Positions 25,932-35,527 of a stretch of 64,000 nucleotides of DNA are shown here, piece by piece. Below the pieces are notes generated by a model, which was not told the origin of the DNA, did no database searches, and saw only the letters and a list, made by a program, of their open reading frames with translations. Both the position numbers and the translations under genes were made by a program. The stretch's first letter is position 1; each line of letters starts with the position of its first letter. The stretch is from an uncultured Eubacteriales bacterium (GTDB taxonomy: Bacteria; Bacillota; Clostridia; Christensenellales; Aristaeellaceae), in the NCBI GenBank assembly GCA_902778055.1, contig CACYWL010000005.1:124001-188000 (forward strand). The letters are read 5' to 3'.

Positions 25932-26711
25932 TTACTCCTCCCCCGCGCTGCGGTCCAGCTTCTTGGTCAGATACATGCTCCCGATGATGATCAGGGCCAT
26001 GATCAGGGAGATGGCGCTGCCGAAGTTCCAGTCCCCGGCAACCAGGAAATAGGTCTCGATCAGGTTGCCGATCAGGACGTAGTTTCCGCCGCCCAGCAGC
26101 TTCGGAATCACGAAGCTGGACACCGCCGGCAGGAAAACCAGCGTGATGCCGCTGATGATGCCCGGCACGCTCAGGGGCAGGGTCACCTTCAGGAAGGTCT
26201 TCCACCGGTTCGCCCCCAGGTCGTAGGCGGCGACGAGCAGGTTCCGGTCCAGCTTGGCGATGGCCGTGTGGATCTGGATGATCATGTAGGGCAGGAAGTC
26301 GTAGACCATGCCGATGAACACCTTGATCTCGCTCTCGAGCTCGAAGTTCATCAGGATGCCGCGCCAGGCGTAGGTCTTCAGCAGCATGTTGATCCACATC
26401 GGCAGCGTCAGCAGCAGGATCATCAGGGTCTGCCGCCTCTCCGGCAGGTTGGCGATGAAAAGCGCCGCCGGATAGCCGATCAGGATGCAGAACACCGTGG
26501 TCAGCAGCGCGATCCGCAGCGAGGTCCACAGCACCCTCAGAAAGGTCGGGTCGCTCAGGAACCGGCTGAAGTTCTCCAGGGTGAAGCTGAAGGTGATCGT
26601 GCCGTTGCCGGACCGGGTCACCGCGTACAGCAGGATCATGATCATCGGGGCCACGATGAACAGCGCGATCCACAGCAGGTACGGGTAGCTCATCCGAAAG
26701 AAGGATTTCAT
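25932..26711 (-). CDS. potB: Polyamine ABC transporter permease PotB
   Basis: The 259-residue membrane protein has about six segments and the EAA loop [24 protein letters not shown]. The [15 protein letters not shown] segment is typical of PotB. The ATG at 26711 overlaps the potA stop by 4 bases, so it is translationally coupled to the ATPase gene. It pairs with PotC in the membrane. Confidence 0.93.
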   Translation of the reverse strand: MKSFFRMSYPYLLWIALFIVAPMIMILLYAVTRSGNGTITFSFTLENFSRFLSDPTFLRVLWTSLRIALLTTVFCILIGYPAALFIANLPERRQTLMILLLTLPMWINMLLKTYAWRGILMNFELESEIKVFIGMVYDFLPYMIIQIHTAIAKLDRNLLVAAYDLGANRWKTFLKVTLPLSVPGIISGITLVFLPAVSSFVIPKLLGGGNYVLIGNLIETYFLVAGDWNFGSAISLIMALIIIGSMYLTKKLDRSAGEE

Positions 26712-28288
26712 GCGTCCGCCACTTCCTTATGCATGACGTGAATATCCTCCGGCCCGAAGGCCAGCCCGACCCGGTCCCCGACCTCGAGGCGGGAGGTCGT
26801 CTCCACCTTGTAAATCCGGCCCCGGGTGGAGAAGGTGATGTCGTAGGAGCCCTCCTTCACGGAGGAGGGGTCGAAGTCGAACTTGACGTCCGTAATCTCG
26901 ACGGGCGAGTCGTCCTGCAGGTTCCAGGCTTCGGCGCTGGCCCAGGTCTTCAGGTCCGTGGAGATGGCCATGGATTCCCACAGCTCGTCCGGGGTGATGA
27001 AGAAGTCCAGCGCGGTGATGCCGATGTTGTGCCGCGGATCCTCGACGTATTCCGGATGGATCACGTGCACCTTCACGGTGACCTCGGTGCCCTTTTCCGT
27101 CCCGAAGGTGATCTCGTAGACCCCCGGCTTCTTCTCGATGTTGTGCCGCACCCGGGTCAGGGAAATGTCCCGTTCCTCCTCGTCCCAGGCCTGGGCATTG
27201 GCGATGGAGATGAAGTCCGCGTCGGTCATCTCCCGGTTCTCCAGGTCGTCCGAGTCGACGTAGAAGTCGTTGGCGCTGATCTTCTCCCCGGCCTGGGGGT
27301 TGGTCAGGTCATGCTGGGTCACGACGTTCATCCGGACGGTCTTGCTCGTGCCGGTCCGGGTCTCGACCATCAGCTCGTAGTGGACGCCCTTGAACACGAC
27401 GTTCTTGACCTCTCCGCGCAGGACGCCGTCCTTCGGCTTCACGACGGCCAGGTCCTCCGGCCGGATCAGCACGTCCACGGGTTCGTTTTCCCGGAATCCG
27501 AAATCGACGCAATCGTAGTTCCGCTCGTCGAAGCGGACCTTCCGGTCCGCCAGCATGACGCCGTCGACGATGTTGCTTTCGCCGATGAACCGGGCCACGT
27601 AGGCGTTGGCCGGCTCGTTGTAGATCTCCAGGGGGGAGCCGATCTGCTCGATGCGGCCCTCGTTCATGACGACGATCTTGTCGCTCATGGTCAGGGCCTC
27701 CTCCTGGTCGTGGGTGACGAAGATGAAGGTGATCCCGACCTCCTGCTGGATGCGCTTCAGCTCCCGCTGCATCTCCTTGCGCAGCTTCAGGTCCAGGGCG
27801 CCCAGCGGCTCGTCGAGCAGCAGCACGTTCGGCTCGTTGACAAGGGCCCGCGCGATGGCGACCCGCTGCTGCTGTCCGCCGGAAAGGCTGGTCACGTTCC
27901 GCTTCTCGTATCCCGTCAGGTTCACGAGGCTCAGCATGCGGTTCACCTTCTGGGCGATGATGTCGTTGCCCATCTTCTTGATCCGCAGGCCGAAGGCGAT
28001 GTTTTCATAGACGTTCAGATGGGGAAACAGGGCATATCGCTGGAATACGGTGTTGATTTCCCGCTTGTACGGCGGCACGCTGTCGATGCACTCCCCGTCA
28101 AAGATGACCGTGCCCTCGTCCTGCTCGAGAAATCCGCCCAGGATGCGCAGCAGCGTCGTCTTGCCGCATCCGGAGGGCCCCAGCAGGGTCACAAACTCGT
28201 TCTCGTAGATGTTCAGGTTCACGCCCTTCAGCACGACCTGCCCGTCAAAGCTCTTGACGATGTTCCGAAACTCGATCAGCTTCCGCAT
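26708..28288 (-). CDS. potA: Polyamine ABC transporter ATPase with an insertion in its TOBE domain
   Basis: The 526-residue protein is about 150-170 residues longer than usual PotA. The ATPase part is normal: Walker [13 protein letters not shown], signature [15 protein letters not shown], Walker [18 protein letters not shown] domain begins at about residue 289 ([20 protein letters not shown]) and ends at the C-terminus ([20 protein letters not shown]). Between its halves, about 323-495, are two related units of about 70 residues. One has [10 protein letters not shown] and [16 protein letters not shown], the other [10 protein letters not shown] and [14 protein letters not shown]. They resemble Ig-like repeats of Gram-positive surface proteins. 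ATG 28288 follows GGAGG. The regulatory domain is thus enlarged, perhaps for sensing. Confidence 0.92.
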   Translation of the reverse strand: MRKLIEFRNIVKSFDGQVVLKGVNLNIYENEFVTLLGPSGCGKTTLLRILGGFLEQDEGTVIFDGECIDSVPPYKREINTVFQRYALFPHLNVYENIAFGLRIKKMGNDIIAQKVNRMLSLVNLTGYEKRNVTSLSGGQQQRVAIARALVNEPNVLLLDEPLGALDLKLRKEMQRELKRIQQEVGITFIFVTHDQEEALTMSDKIVVMNEGRIEQIGSPLEIYNEPANAYVARFIGESNIVDGVMLADRKVRFDERNYDCVDFGFRENEPVDVLIRPEDLAVVKPKDGVLRGEVKNVVFKGVHYELMVETRTGTSKTVRMNVVTQHDLTNPQAGEKISANDFYVDSDDLENREMTDADFISIANAQAWDEEERDISLTRVRHNIEKKPGVYEITFGTEKGTEVTVKVHVIHPEYVEDPRHNIGITALDFFITPDELWESMAISTDLKTWASAEAWNLQDDSPVEITDVKFDFDPSSVKEGSYDITFSTRGRIYKVETTSRLEVGDRVGLAFGPEDIHVMHKEVADA

Positions 28289-28337
28289 ACCCTTTTCCTC
28301 CAGGTGTGTAGAATCCAAGGCTTTTCAGCAGCATAAA

Positions 28338-28366
28338 AATCTATCATGTTTCCGGCAAAAACACAA
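28338..28366 (-). promoter_or_regulatory. Candidate promoter of potABCD
   Basis: TTGTGT (28361-28366) and TAGATT (28338-28343) on the minus strand are 17 bases apart, about 50 bases upstream of the potA start. Confidence 0.5.
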
Positions 28367-28512
28367 TACTTCCCGCAAGATTGTCCGCGGACCCCGCGCC
28401 GCCGGGCTTCCGGGCCTCCGCGGCGGGCCGGATGCCCCGCCGAAATCGGCTTCTGTCCCCCGCCGCGCGGGCTGTCCGTTCCTCCGGCTCCTCCCTCCGG
28501 GCTTCCGGGGAC

Positions 28513-29994
28513 TTACCGGCAGGTGATCCGGAAGAAGACCGGGCTCTCGGAGCGGACCTCCCGGGTCTGAATCTCGAGGCCCTCCCCGGTCTGCTTCCAG
28601 ACCGGCTTCTCCCCGAAGCCCAGCACATCCACATCGTCGATGATCCCGTAGAAGGGGGAATCGGCCGTGTGCTCCTTCCGCCCCAGGGACCGGATCAGGA
28701 TCTTCCCGTCCTCCGGATACCGCATGCAGGCAGCGTAGATTTTGCCGTCCTTCTCGGTAAAGCGGAAATCCTCGGAGGTGTAGATCTTGTCCTTCCCGTC
28801 GGTGAACTGCCCCTTCTCCTGCCGGGTCGGGCCCTCCTGGGCGTATCTCCACGGCCGGGATCCGTAGATCGCCTCGCCGTTCATTTTCATCCAGGCGCCG
28901 ATTTCCTTCAGCACCCTGGTGTCCTCCTCCGAGATCGTCCCGTCCGCCTTCGGTCCGACGTTCAGCAGCATCGTCCCGTTCTTGGCGACGACGTCGACCA
29001 GGTCGCACAGGATGCTCCAGGGCTTCTTGAAATCGTTCCCCTCCGTGTAGCACCAGGAGTTCTTCGCGATGGCGGTGTCCGTCTGCCAGGGGAAGGGCTG
29101 GACGCTGTCGAACTGCCCCCGCTCAATGTCGACAACCGCCGTGCCAAAGGCGAAGGCGTCGTGCTTGTAGGCGATCATCACGTCCCTGCCCCACTGCGCC
29201 GCCCGGTTGTAGTAGTAGGCCGCGATTTTGCGCAGGTAGGGCTTGGCGGCGGCGATCTGGATCCACCAGTCGAAGTACAGCTCCTTCGGCTCGTATCGGT
29301 CGATCAGCTCGACGGTGCGGATCATCCAGTCGTTCAGGAATTCCTCCGAGGGCACGGGCTCGCTGAACAGGTCGTCATGGTTTTCCGGCTGCTCCGCAAC
29401 GGCGGGCCAGTAGAAATCTCCCCGTTTCTCCTGATCCGTGATGTCGGATTCGAAGTGCCGTCCGCCGCCCATGAACCACCAGTGCTCGATGCGGTGGGTC
29501 GAAGCGCCGTTCACCAGCCCCTGCTTCTTCGCCTCGGCGCTCAGCTCGCCCAGCACGTCCCGCTTCGGTCCCATCTCCGCCGCGTTCCATCGGGACAGCT
29601 CGGACCGGTACATCTGGAACCCGTCGTGATGCTCCGCGACGGGCACGACGTACTTCGCCCCGGCCTCCCGGAACAGGGAGATCCATTTTTCCGGGTCGAA
29701 CTTCTCCGCCCGGAAAAGCGGGATGAAGTCCTTGTATCCGAATTCCTTCTGGGGTCCCCAGGTCTTCACGTGGTGCTCAAACTCCGGCGTTCCCTGCTGA
29801 TACATGTTCCGGGAGTACCACTCGTTGGCGAAGGCCGGCACGCTGTAGATTCCCCAGTGAATGAAGATCCCCAGTTTCGCGTCCCGGAACCATTCCGGCG
29901 CCGGGTGTTTGGCCAGGCTCTCCCATCTGTCCGTATAGGGTCCCGCGGCAATCACCTGTTCAATTTTCTCCAGCCATTCCTTCTGATCATACAT
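28513..29994 (-). CDS. Alpha-L-fucosidase (GH29)
   Basis: The 493-residue enzyme has the GH29 N-terminal barrel: WFRDAKLGIFIHWGIYSVPAF, then the active-site AEHHDGFQMY. The likely nucleophile is the Asp of ELYFDWWI. A C-terminal beta domain runs from about 400 (MNGEAIYGSRPW to the end). It hydrolyses terminal alpha-L-fucose. No signal peptide is seen, so it likely acts on imported fucosylated glycans. Its start overlaps the end of trmB by 8 bases, so it is translated at the end of the aromatic amino acid/trmB operon, an unexpected place for a glycosidase. Together with GH78 and GH31 it points to use of host or plant glycans. Confidence 0.9.
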   Translation of the reverse strand: MYDQKEWLEKIEQVIAAGPYTDRWESLAKHPAPEWFRDAKLGIFIHWGIYSVPAFANEWYSRNMYQQGTPEFEHHVKTWGPQKEFGYKDFIPLFRAEKFDPEKWISLFREAGAKYVVPVAEHHDGFQMYRSELSRWNAAEMGPKRDVLGELSAEAKKQGLVNGASTHRIEHWWFMGGGRHFESDITDQEKRGDFYWPAVAEQPENHDDLFSEPVPSEEFLNDWMIRTVELIDRYEPKELYFDWWIQIAAAKPYLRKIAAYYYNRAAQWGRDVMIAYKHDAFAFGTAVVDIERGQFDSVQPFPWQTDTAIAKNSWCYTEGNDFKKPWSILCDLVDVVAKNGTMLLNVGPKADGTISEEDTRVLKEIGAWMKMNGEAIYGSRPWRYAQEGPTRQEKGQFTDGKDKIYTSEDFRFTEKDGKIYAACMRYPEDGKILIRSLGRKEHTADSPFYGIIDDVDVLGFGEKPVWKQTGEGLEIQTREVRSESPVFFRITCR

Positions 29995-30754
29995 CCTGCT
30001 TCTCCCCCTTCCGGTTCATCGTTCCTGAGATTTCCTCCAGCACCCTTTTCTTCACCCCGGGCGTCAGCCGGAACCGGGTCGGATCAAAGTCCGGCGCCTT
30101 CTCCGTCATCCGGAAGATGCCGAATTTGATCGGCACGCCCAGGGCCATGTATTTCTCCTCGTGCTCCGAAATGTAGTTCGGCGCGAACCCGCTCCCGGCC
30201 AGATCCCGGATCAGCGTCACCGGCTCAAATCCGCACAGGGCAAAGTAGGCCAGCGAATCCTCGTACAGCGTGTCGTCGTCGGTCTTGAACCAGATCTCGC
30301 CGCCCTCCCGCAGCATCTCCCGGTACTGGATCAGCTGCCTCGGGTGGGTCAGTCGGCGTTTCTCGTGCTTCGGCCGCTCGCTCCAGGGGTTGCAGAAGGA
30401 GATGATGATCCGCTCCGCCCCGTCCTCCCGGCTGAAGCATTTCCCGATGAAGCAGATGTCCGCGCTGAGGAGCCGGATGTTCCCCGGGTTCTCCCCGCAG
30501 GCCCGGACGATGTTCCGCCGCGCGTCCCCGAGCACGTCCTCGCTGATGTCGACCGCGACGTAGTTGATCTCCGGGTTCGCCGCGGCCATCTTCGCCGTGC
30601 TGACGCCCTTTCCGCATCCCATCTCCAGGTGCAGGGGCTTCCCCGGATCGGCGAAGCCCTCCCGCCACCGGCCCCGCCGGCTCTCCCCCTCCGCGTCGAA
30701 GAAGGGGCAGGCCGCCAGCTCCGGCCGGGCCCATTTTTTTCTCCGAATATGCAA
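29987..30754 (-). CDS. trmB: tRNA (guanine-N7-)-methyltransferase
   Basis: The 255-residue SAM-dependent enzyme makes m7G46 in tRNA. It begins HIRRKKWARPEL, the family's usual N-terminus, which fixes a TTG start at 30752-30754 behind AGAGGAG. The SAM site LEMGCGKGVSTAKM and the PDPWSKKRHEKRR-like segment (here NPWSERPKHEKRRLTHP) are present. It sits 20 bases after aroQ and overlaps the GH29 start. Confidence 0.92.
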   Translation of the reverse strand: MHIRRKKWARPELAACPFFDAEGESRRGRWREGFADPGKPLHLEMGCGKGVSTAKMAAANPEINYVAVDISEDVLGDARRNIVRACGENPGNIRLLSADICFIGKCFSREDGAERIIISFCNPWSERPKHEKRRLTHPRQLIQYREMLREGGEIWFKTDDDTLYEDSLAYFALCGFEPVTLIRDLAGSGFAPNYISEHEEKYMALGVPIKFGIFRMTEKAPDFDPTRFRLTPGVKKRVLEEISGTMNRKGEKQDV

Positions 30755-30774
30755 TGGCTTCTCCTCTTTCCGCT

Positions 30775-31212
30775 TCAGCTCCGGCCGCAGTGTTCCTTCA
30801 GGCAGATCAGCGCCTGCCGGTATCCCTCGAATCCCAGCCCCATGTAGGTCTTCACGCACGCCATCCGGACGTAGGACACCTGGCGGAAGTCCTCCCTCTT
30901 GGACACGTCCGAGATGTGTACCTCGACCGCGGGCAGGTTCACCGCCTTCAGCGCGTCCAGCAGCGCGATGCTGGTGTGGGTGTAGGCGCCGGGGTTGATG
31001 ACGATGCCGTCGTATCCGTCCGCGGCCTCCTGGATCCAGTCCACCAGCGTCCCCTCATGGTTGCTCTGGCGGCAGTCAGCCTCCAGGCCCTCCTCCGCCG
31101 CGCTCTTTTCGATGAAGGCGACCAGGTCGGCGTAGCTCTGGGCGCCGTAGATCCCAGGCTCCCGTTTTCCCAGCATGTTCAGGTTCGGGCCGTTCAGCAC
31201 AAGAATCTTCAT
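30775..31212 (-). CDS. aroQ: 3-dehydroquinate dehydratase, type II
   Basis: The 145-residue enzyme converts 3-dehydroquinate to 3-dehydroshikimate. The signatures are LNGPNLNMLGKREPGIYG with the catalytic Tyr, and NPGAYTHTSIAL. The ATG overlaps the aroE stop (ATGA). Length is typical for the dodecameric type II enzyme. Confidence 0.95.
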   Translation of the reverse strand: MKILVLNGPNLNMLGKREPGIYGAQSYADLVAFIEKSAAEEGLEADCRQSNHEGTLVDWIQEAADGYDGIVINPGAYTHTSIALLDALKAVNLPAVEVHISDVSKREDFRQVSYVRMACVKTYMGLGFEGYRQALICLKEHCGRS

Positions 31213-31967
31213 TTCTTCGACAGCTCCCTGTAGATTTTCTCGGCCCTTTCGGCCGGAATGGGCTCCCCGAGAAACCGCTCCGCGGCCTTCCATCCCTGGG
31301 CCACCAGCATGTACAGGCCGTTGCAGGCCGGCAGGCCCATCTCCCGGGCCTGCCGCATCAGCCGGGTCTCCGGAGGGTTGTAGATGATGTCGATCACGCC
31401 CCGCAGTCCGGGCAGCCGGCGCAGATCCACCGGCGAGGCGTCCGTCTTCGGATACATCCCGACCGGCGTCGTATTCACGAGGAAGGCCGCGTCCGCGTGC
31501 CGTTCCAGGTTCTCATAGTTGTCCTCCCCGCTGCGGCTGACGGTGATCACCGGCCCGGCCCCGAGGCGCCGCAGCGCCTCCCGCACGGCCGCCGAGGCCC
31601 CGCCGCTGCCCAGCACCAGCGTCTTCTGCCCGGAGACCGGGAATCCGAAGTACCGGATCATCTCCTCGAAGCCGTAGACATCCGTGTTGTCCCCGAGCAG
31701 CGTCCCGTCCGCCCTCCGGACGATCGTGTTCACGCTCCCCAGCGCGGCCGCCACGGGCGTCAGCTCGTCCAGAAAGGGGATGACCGTCTTCTTGTACGGG
31801 ATGGTGACGTTCATGCCCCGCCAGCTCCCCCCGCGCAGAAACTCCGGGATCTCCTCCTCCCGCTTCTCGTACAGCCGGTATTCGTAGTCCGCCAGCCCGG
31901 CATGAATCTCCGGGGACCAGCTGTGCCCCAGCTTCTCCCCCAGCAGTCCGCATCTGATTTCTTCCAT
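31209..31967 (-). CDS. aroE: Shikimate dehydrogenase
   Basis: The 252-residue NADPH enzyme reduces 3-dehydroshikimate to shikimate. Substrate residues are seen in GHSWSPEIH, in NVTIPYKK (catalytic Lys) and in GDNTDVYGFE. The nucleotide loop is VLGSGGASAAVREAL. ATG 31967 follows GGGGGAG. The gene is coupled to aroQ by a 4-base overlap and lies 24 bases after aroC. Confidence 0.95.
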   Translation of the reverse strand: MEEIRCGLLGEKLGHSWSPEIHAGLADYEYRLYEKREEEIPEFLRGGSWRGMNVTIPYKKTVIPFLDELTPVAAALGSVNTIVRRADGTLLGDNTDVYGFEEMIRYFGFPVSGQKTLVLGSGGASAAVREALRRLGAGPVITVSRSGEDNYENLERHADAAFLVNTTPVGMYPKTDASPVDLRRLPGLRGVIDIIYNPPETRLMRQAREMGLPACNGLYMLVAQGWKAAERFLGEPIPAERAEKIYRELSKK

Positions 31968-31991
31968 CCGTCTCCCCCGGTCTTCGCCTGC

Positions 31992-33074
31992 TCAGACCCT
32001 TCCGTTGATTTCCCTTCTCCGTCCCAGCAGCGCGTCCGTTACGGCCAGGGCCGCCGCGGCCTCGATGCAGGGCACCGCCCGCGGCACGATGCAGGGATCG
32101 TGCCTTCCGGGCACGTTCAGCTCCGCCGGCTCCCCGGTCTCCAGGTTCACGCTCTTCTGCGTCCGCGCGATGGAGGGGGTGGGCTTCAGCGCCGCCCGGA
32201 AGATCAGCGGCATCCCGTTCGTGATGCCCCCGAGGATGCCCCCCGCGTGGTTGGTTTCCGTCCGCAGGCGCCCGTCCTCCCCCGGCACAAAAGCGTCGTT
32301 GCTCCAGGATCCGGTCCGCTCCGCCGCGGCAAATCCGTCCCCGAACTCGAGGCCCTTCACCGCGGGAATCCCGAACACGATTTTCGCGATCCGGTTCTCC
32401 ATCCCGTCGAACATCGGGTCGCCGAGCCCGGCCGGCAGCCCCAGCACGGCGCATTCGATCACGCCGCCCACGGAGTCCCCCTCCGCGCGCTTCCCGGCAA
32501 TCAGGGCCCGCATCTTCTCCCCCTGGACGTCGCTGAGGGTGGGAAACTCCTTTTCCGCAACGGATTCCTCCGGGTTCCCCTCGTCCGGGATGCCCCCGAT
32601 CGCGGCGATGTGGGCCCGGATCCGGATGCCCTCCGCCTCCAGAAACTGCAGGCAGATGCCTCCCGCGATGCACAGCGGCGCGGTCAGCCTCCCGGAGAAA
32701 TGTCCGCCCCCCGCCGCGTCCTGGAATCCGCCGTATTTGATCTGGGCGGTGTAGTCCGCGTGCCCCGGCCGGGGAATCTTCTTCAGCAGGCTGTAGTCCC
32801 CGCTCCGGGTGTTGGTGTTCCGGATAATCGCCGTCATCGGCGTCCCGCAGGTGGTGTTCCCCGCCAGGCCGGACAGAAACTCCGGCACGTCCGCCTCCTT
32901 CCGGGGCGTGGACCAGGCGTTCTGTCCCGGGGCCCGCCGCGCCAGAAAGCGGTTCAGCTTCTCCATGTCCACGGGGAAGCCCGCCGGCAGGCCTTCCATC
33001 GTCATCCCGATCGCCGCGGAGTGGCTCTGCCCGAAGATCGTCACCCGCAGGTTTTCTCCCACGCTGGAACTCAT
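31992..33074 (-). CDS. aroC: Chorismate synthase
   Basis: The 360-residue FMN-dependent enzyme makes chorismate from EPSP. Signatures are FGQSHSAAIGMTMEGLPAG, the loop RNTNTRSGDYS, GGGHFSGRLTAPLC and the late NHAGGILGGITNGMP. The start MSSSVGEN at 33074 follows AGGAGGTGA. The Gly-rich QDAAGGGHFSGR is as in other AroC proteins. Confidence 0.95.
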   Translation of the reverse strand: MSSSVGENLRVTIFGQSHSAAIGMTMEGLPAGFPVDMEKLNRFLARRAPGQNAWSTPRKEADVPEFLSGLAGNTTCGTPMTAIIRNTNTRSGDYSLLKKIPRPGHADYTAQIKYGGFQDAAGGGHFSGRLTAPLCIAGGICLQFLEAEGIRIRAHIAAIGGIPDEGNPEESVAEKEFPTLSDVQGEKMRALIAGKRAEGDSVGGVIECAVLGLPAGLGDPMFDGMENRIAKIVFGIPAVKGLEFGDGFAAAERTGSWSNDAFVPGEDGRLRTETNHAGGILGGITNGMPLIFRAALKPTPSIARTQKSVNLETGEPAELNVPGRHDPCIVPRAVPCIEAAAALAVTDALLGRRREINGRV

Positions 33075-33181
33075 CGCGTTCACCTCCTGGCGCAAAGCGC
33101 CGAAGCTCCTCACATTCTTCTCTGAACCCTGTACCCTCAGCCGGACACCGCTTCCGGATCTCTTATCCTGAGCCCTTCACT

Positions 33182-34474
33182 TCATTCCGGCCGGTCCGCC
33201 TGCGGTCCTTGCTCTGAAATCCCGAGCCCTTTCAGCTTCTCCCAGAAGCCCGGAAAGGATTTCTCCGTGCATTCGGCGCCCTCGATCACGACCGGCTCCC
33301 CGCACACGGCCGCGGCCACCGCCGCGCTCATGGCGATCCGGTGATCGTTGAAGGAGGAAACCTTCCCTCCCCGCAGCCTTTCCTTTCCCCGGATCACGAG
33401 CCCGTCCTCCGTCTCCCGGATGTCCGCGCCAAGGGCCGTCAGCATGGCCGTCGTGGTCTTCAGCCGGTCCGATTCCTTCAGCCGCAGCCGCTCCGCGTGC
33501 TCGATGACCGTCTCGCCCCGGGCCGCGGCCGCGGCGGCCGCCAGCACCGGCACCAGGTCCGGAATTCCGCTGGCGTCGATCCGCTGCCCCCGCAGCTCCC
33601 CGGCGGAAACCCGAATCCATCCGTCCCCGGTCTCCGTCCTCGCGCCGAAGGCCTCCAGCAGAGGCAGAATCCTCCGGTCGCCCTGCCGGGAGGCGGGATC
33701 CATGCCGAGCACCGTCACGCCGGCGGGCGACAGCGCCCCCAGCGCCAGAAAAAAGGCCGCCGAGGACCAGTCCGCCTCGACCCGCAGGGGAGCTTCTTCT
33801 CCCCGTCCGTTCTTACTGTATCCGTCCCCGGGAATCCGGTAGGTCCATCCCTGCTTTTCGATCGGCACGCCGAACTGCGCCAGGGCGTCCTCCGTCATGG
33901 CGATGTAGTCCGCGGACTCGACCTTCCCCGTCACCCGCAGCTCGCTCTCCCCGGTCAGCAGGGGCAGGGCGAACAGCAGCCCGGAGACAAACTGGGAGGA
34001 GATATTGCCGGGCATCTCATACGTTCCCGGCCGCAGCTGACCGGAAAAGGAAAGCCGCCCTCCCTCCAGGGAAAGCCGCATGCCCTTTTCGCAGAGAACA
34101 TCCCACAGGGGCTGCAGCGGCCGCTCTGCCAGCCGCCCCTCCAGTACGAATTCGCCCGTCAGGCCCATCGCGCCCGCCACCGGCAGCAGGAACCGCAGAG
34201 TGGATCCGCTTTCCCCGCAGCGCAGGGTCACGCCTTCCCTCCGTGCCCCCGTATCCGGCGAAACCCGGATCCGGTCTCCGCCGATTTCCACGCGGCTTCC
34301 CATCTCCCGCAGGCAGGCGGCGGTGGCCTCGATGTCCTTCGAGATGCCCTCGCAGATCAGCTCCCGGGGCCGGCCCCGCAGCGCGGAGCAGATCAGCAGC
34401 CGGTGGGCCCTGGATTTGGAGGCCGGTATGGAAACCGACCCCCTCCGGGGGCCGGGTAAAATGGTTTCGGTCAT
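33182..34474 (-). CDS. aroA: EPSP synthase (3-phosphoshikimate 1-carboxyvinyltransferase)
   Basis: The 430-residue enzyme transfers enolpyruvyl from PEP to shikimate-3-phosphate. Active-site stretches are PASKSRAHRLLI, ESGSTLRFLLPVAGA, RLKESDRLKTT and SFNDHRIAMSAAVAA. The first Ala after Lys (KSRA) and overall divergence from the E. coli pattern suggest a class II-like enzyme, but that would need alignment. ATG 34474 follows GAGGAG. The gene lies 119 bases after tyrA and 107 before aroC. No shikimate kinase gene is in the window. Confidence 0.95.
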   Translation of the reverse strand: MTETILPGPRRGSVSIPASKSRAHRLLICSALRGRPRELICEGISKDIEATAACLREMGSRVEIGGDRIRVSPDTGARREGVTLRCGESGSTLRFLLPVAGAMGLTGEFVLEGRLAERPLQPLWDVLCEKGMRLSLEGGRLSFSGQLRPGTYEMPGNISSQFVSGLLFALPLLTGESELRVTGKVESADYIAMTEDALAQFGVPIEKQGWTYRIPGDGYSKNGRGEEAPLRVEADWSSAAFFLALGALSPAGVTVLGMDPASRQGDRRILPLLEAFGARTETGDGWIRVSAGELRGQRIDASGIPDLVPVLAAAAAAARGETVIEHAERLRLKESDRLKTTTAMLTALGADIRETEDGLVIRGKERLRGGKVSSFNDHRIAMSAAVAAAVCGEPVVIEGAECTEKSFPGFWEKLKGLGISEQGPQADRPE

Positions 34475-34593
34475 GATCCGCTCCTCCTCTGTCCGCTTCT
34501 TTTTCTCGATATGCTTCGCGCTTCGCCGTCCGGCATTTTCCCGCGCCTGTTCTGCGCCCCGCCGTCCGGCATTCCCCGCGGCCGTTCCGCGCC

Positions 34594-35424
34594 TCAGCCG
34601 TCCAGCTCTTCCTTGCGCTTCTTTCCTTCCGCCAGCAGGCGGATCAGGTCCTCCCGGTCGCCCTTCTCGAGGTCGTCCCGGTATTCCTTCAGCCGGGAGA
34701 TCAGCGTGTCGATCTCCTCTTTCAGGTAGTCCCGGTTGTCCAGGAACAGCTCCGCCCACATCTCCGGGTTCAGCCAGGCCACCCGGGTCAGATCCCGGTA
34801 GCTTCCGGCCGAGAAGCCCTTGTGCACCTGGGCGGACGGGCTCTTGACATACGCGTTGGAAACCACGTGGGCCAGCTGGCTGGTGAAGGCGATGATCCGG
34901 TCATGCTGCTCGGCGGTGGCGATGGTGAAGCACCCGAAACCGACCGGCTTCAGCATCCGCTTCGCCCTCCGCAGCAGCTCCTCCGGAGCGCCCTCCGGCG
35001 GAACGATCACCATCGGCGCTCCCTGATACAGGTCCGCCCGGGAGTATTCAAAGCCGGAAAACTGCGTTCCGGCCATGGGATGTCCTCCCAGATAGGCGAA
35101 GCCGAACTCCTTCGCCGCGGCCATACCTGCCACGACAATCTGCCTTTTCGTCCCGCAGCAGTCGATGACCACGGGGTGCCGGCCGAAAACCGGCCCGTAT
35201 TCCCGCAGGAAGGCCGCGGCCGCCAGGGGATACACGCAGACCAGGATCAGGTCGCAGGCGCCCGCGTTTTCCTTCGTCAGCCGGTCCTGCACCGCCTGGG
35301 CGCGGACGGCCTCGCCGTAGACCTCTTCGCTCTTTTCCAGCGCGTAAACCTCATGACCCGCGGCACTGTAGGCCCGGGCAAAGGATCCGCCGATCAGCCC
35401 CAGCCCGACAATTCCGATTTTCAT
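34594..35424 (-). CDS. tyrA: Prephenate dehydrogenase
   Basis: The 276-residue enzyme oxidises prephenate to 4-hydroxyphenylpyruvate for tyrosine synthesis. The nucleotide fold GIVGLGLIGGSFARAY starts at residue 3, and the substrate region GGHPMAGTQFSGFEYSRADLY is typical. There is no ACT or chorismate mutase domain, so feedback control by tyrosine through such a domain is absent. It is the first of the aromatic genes. A 14-bp palindrome (35475-35488) lies upstream, but no clear promoter was found. Confidence 0.93.
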   Translation of the reverse strand: MKIGIVGLGLIGGSFARAYSAAGHEVYALEKSEEVYGEAVRAQAVQDRLTKENAGACDLILVCVYPLAAAAFLREYGPVFGRHPVVIDCCGTKRQIVVAGMAAAKEFGFAYLGGHPMAGTQFSGFEYSRADLYQGAPMVIVPPEGAPEELLRRAKRMLKPVGFGCFTIATAEQHDRIIAFTSQLAHVVSNAYVKSPSAQVHKGFSAGSYRDLTRVAWLNPEMWAELFLDNRDYLKEEIDTLISRLKEYRDDLEKGDREDLIRLLAEGKKRKEELDG

Positions 35425-35474
35425 CTGATTCTTCCCCCGTCCGCCGGAAGCGGCTCCGTCATTTTCCTCCCAAT

Positions 35475-35488
35475 GGCGCTGCAGCGCC
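35475..35488. promoter_or_regulatory. Perfect 14-bp palindrome upstream of tyrA
   Basis: GGCGCTGCAGCGCC lies 51 bases upstream of the tyrA start and could be an operator. The only support is the symmetry and position. Confidence 0.3.
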
Positions 35489-35527
35489 CATGGCCGCCGC
35501 AGGTATCACCGGTCGGAAGCAGTTCCG

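Noticed and set aside
35425-35527. T-box or tryptophan/tyrosine leader ahead of tyrA
   Set aside because: No T-box sequence, aromatic-rich leader peptide or terminator/antiterminator pair was found; only a short palindrome.
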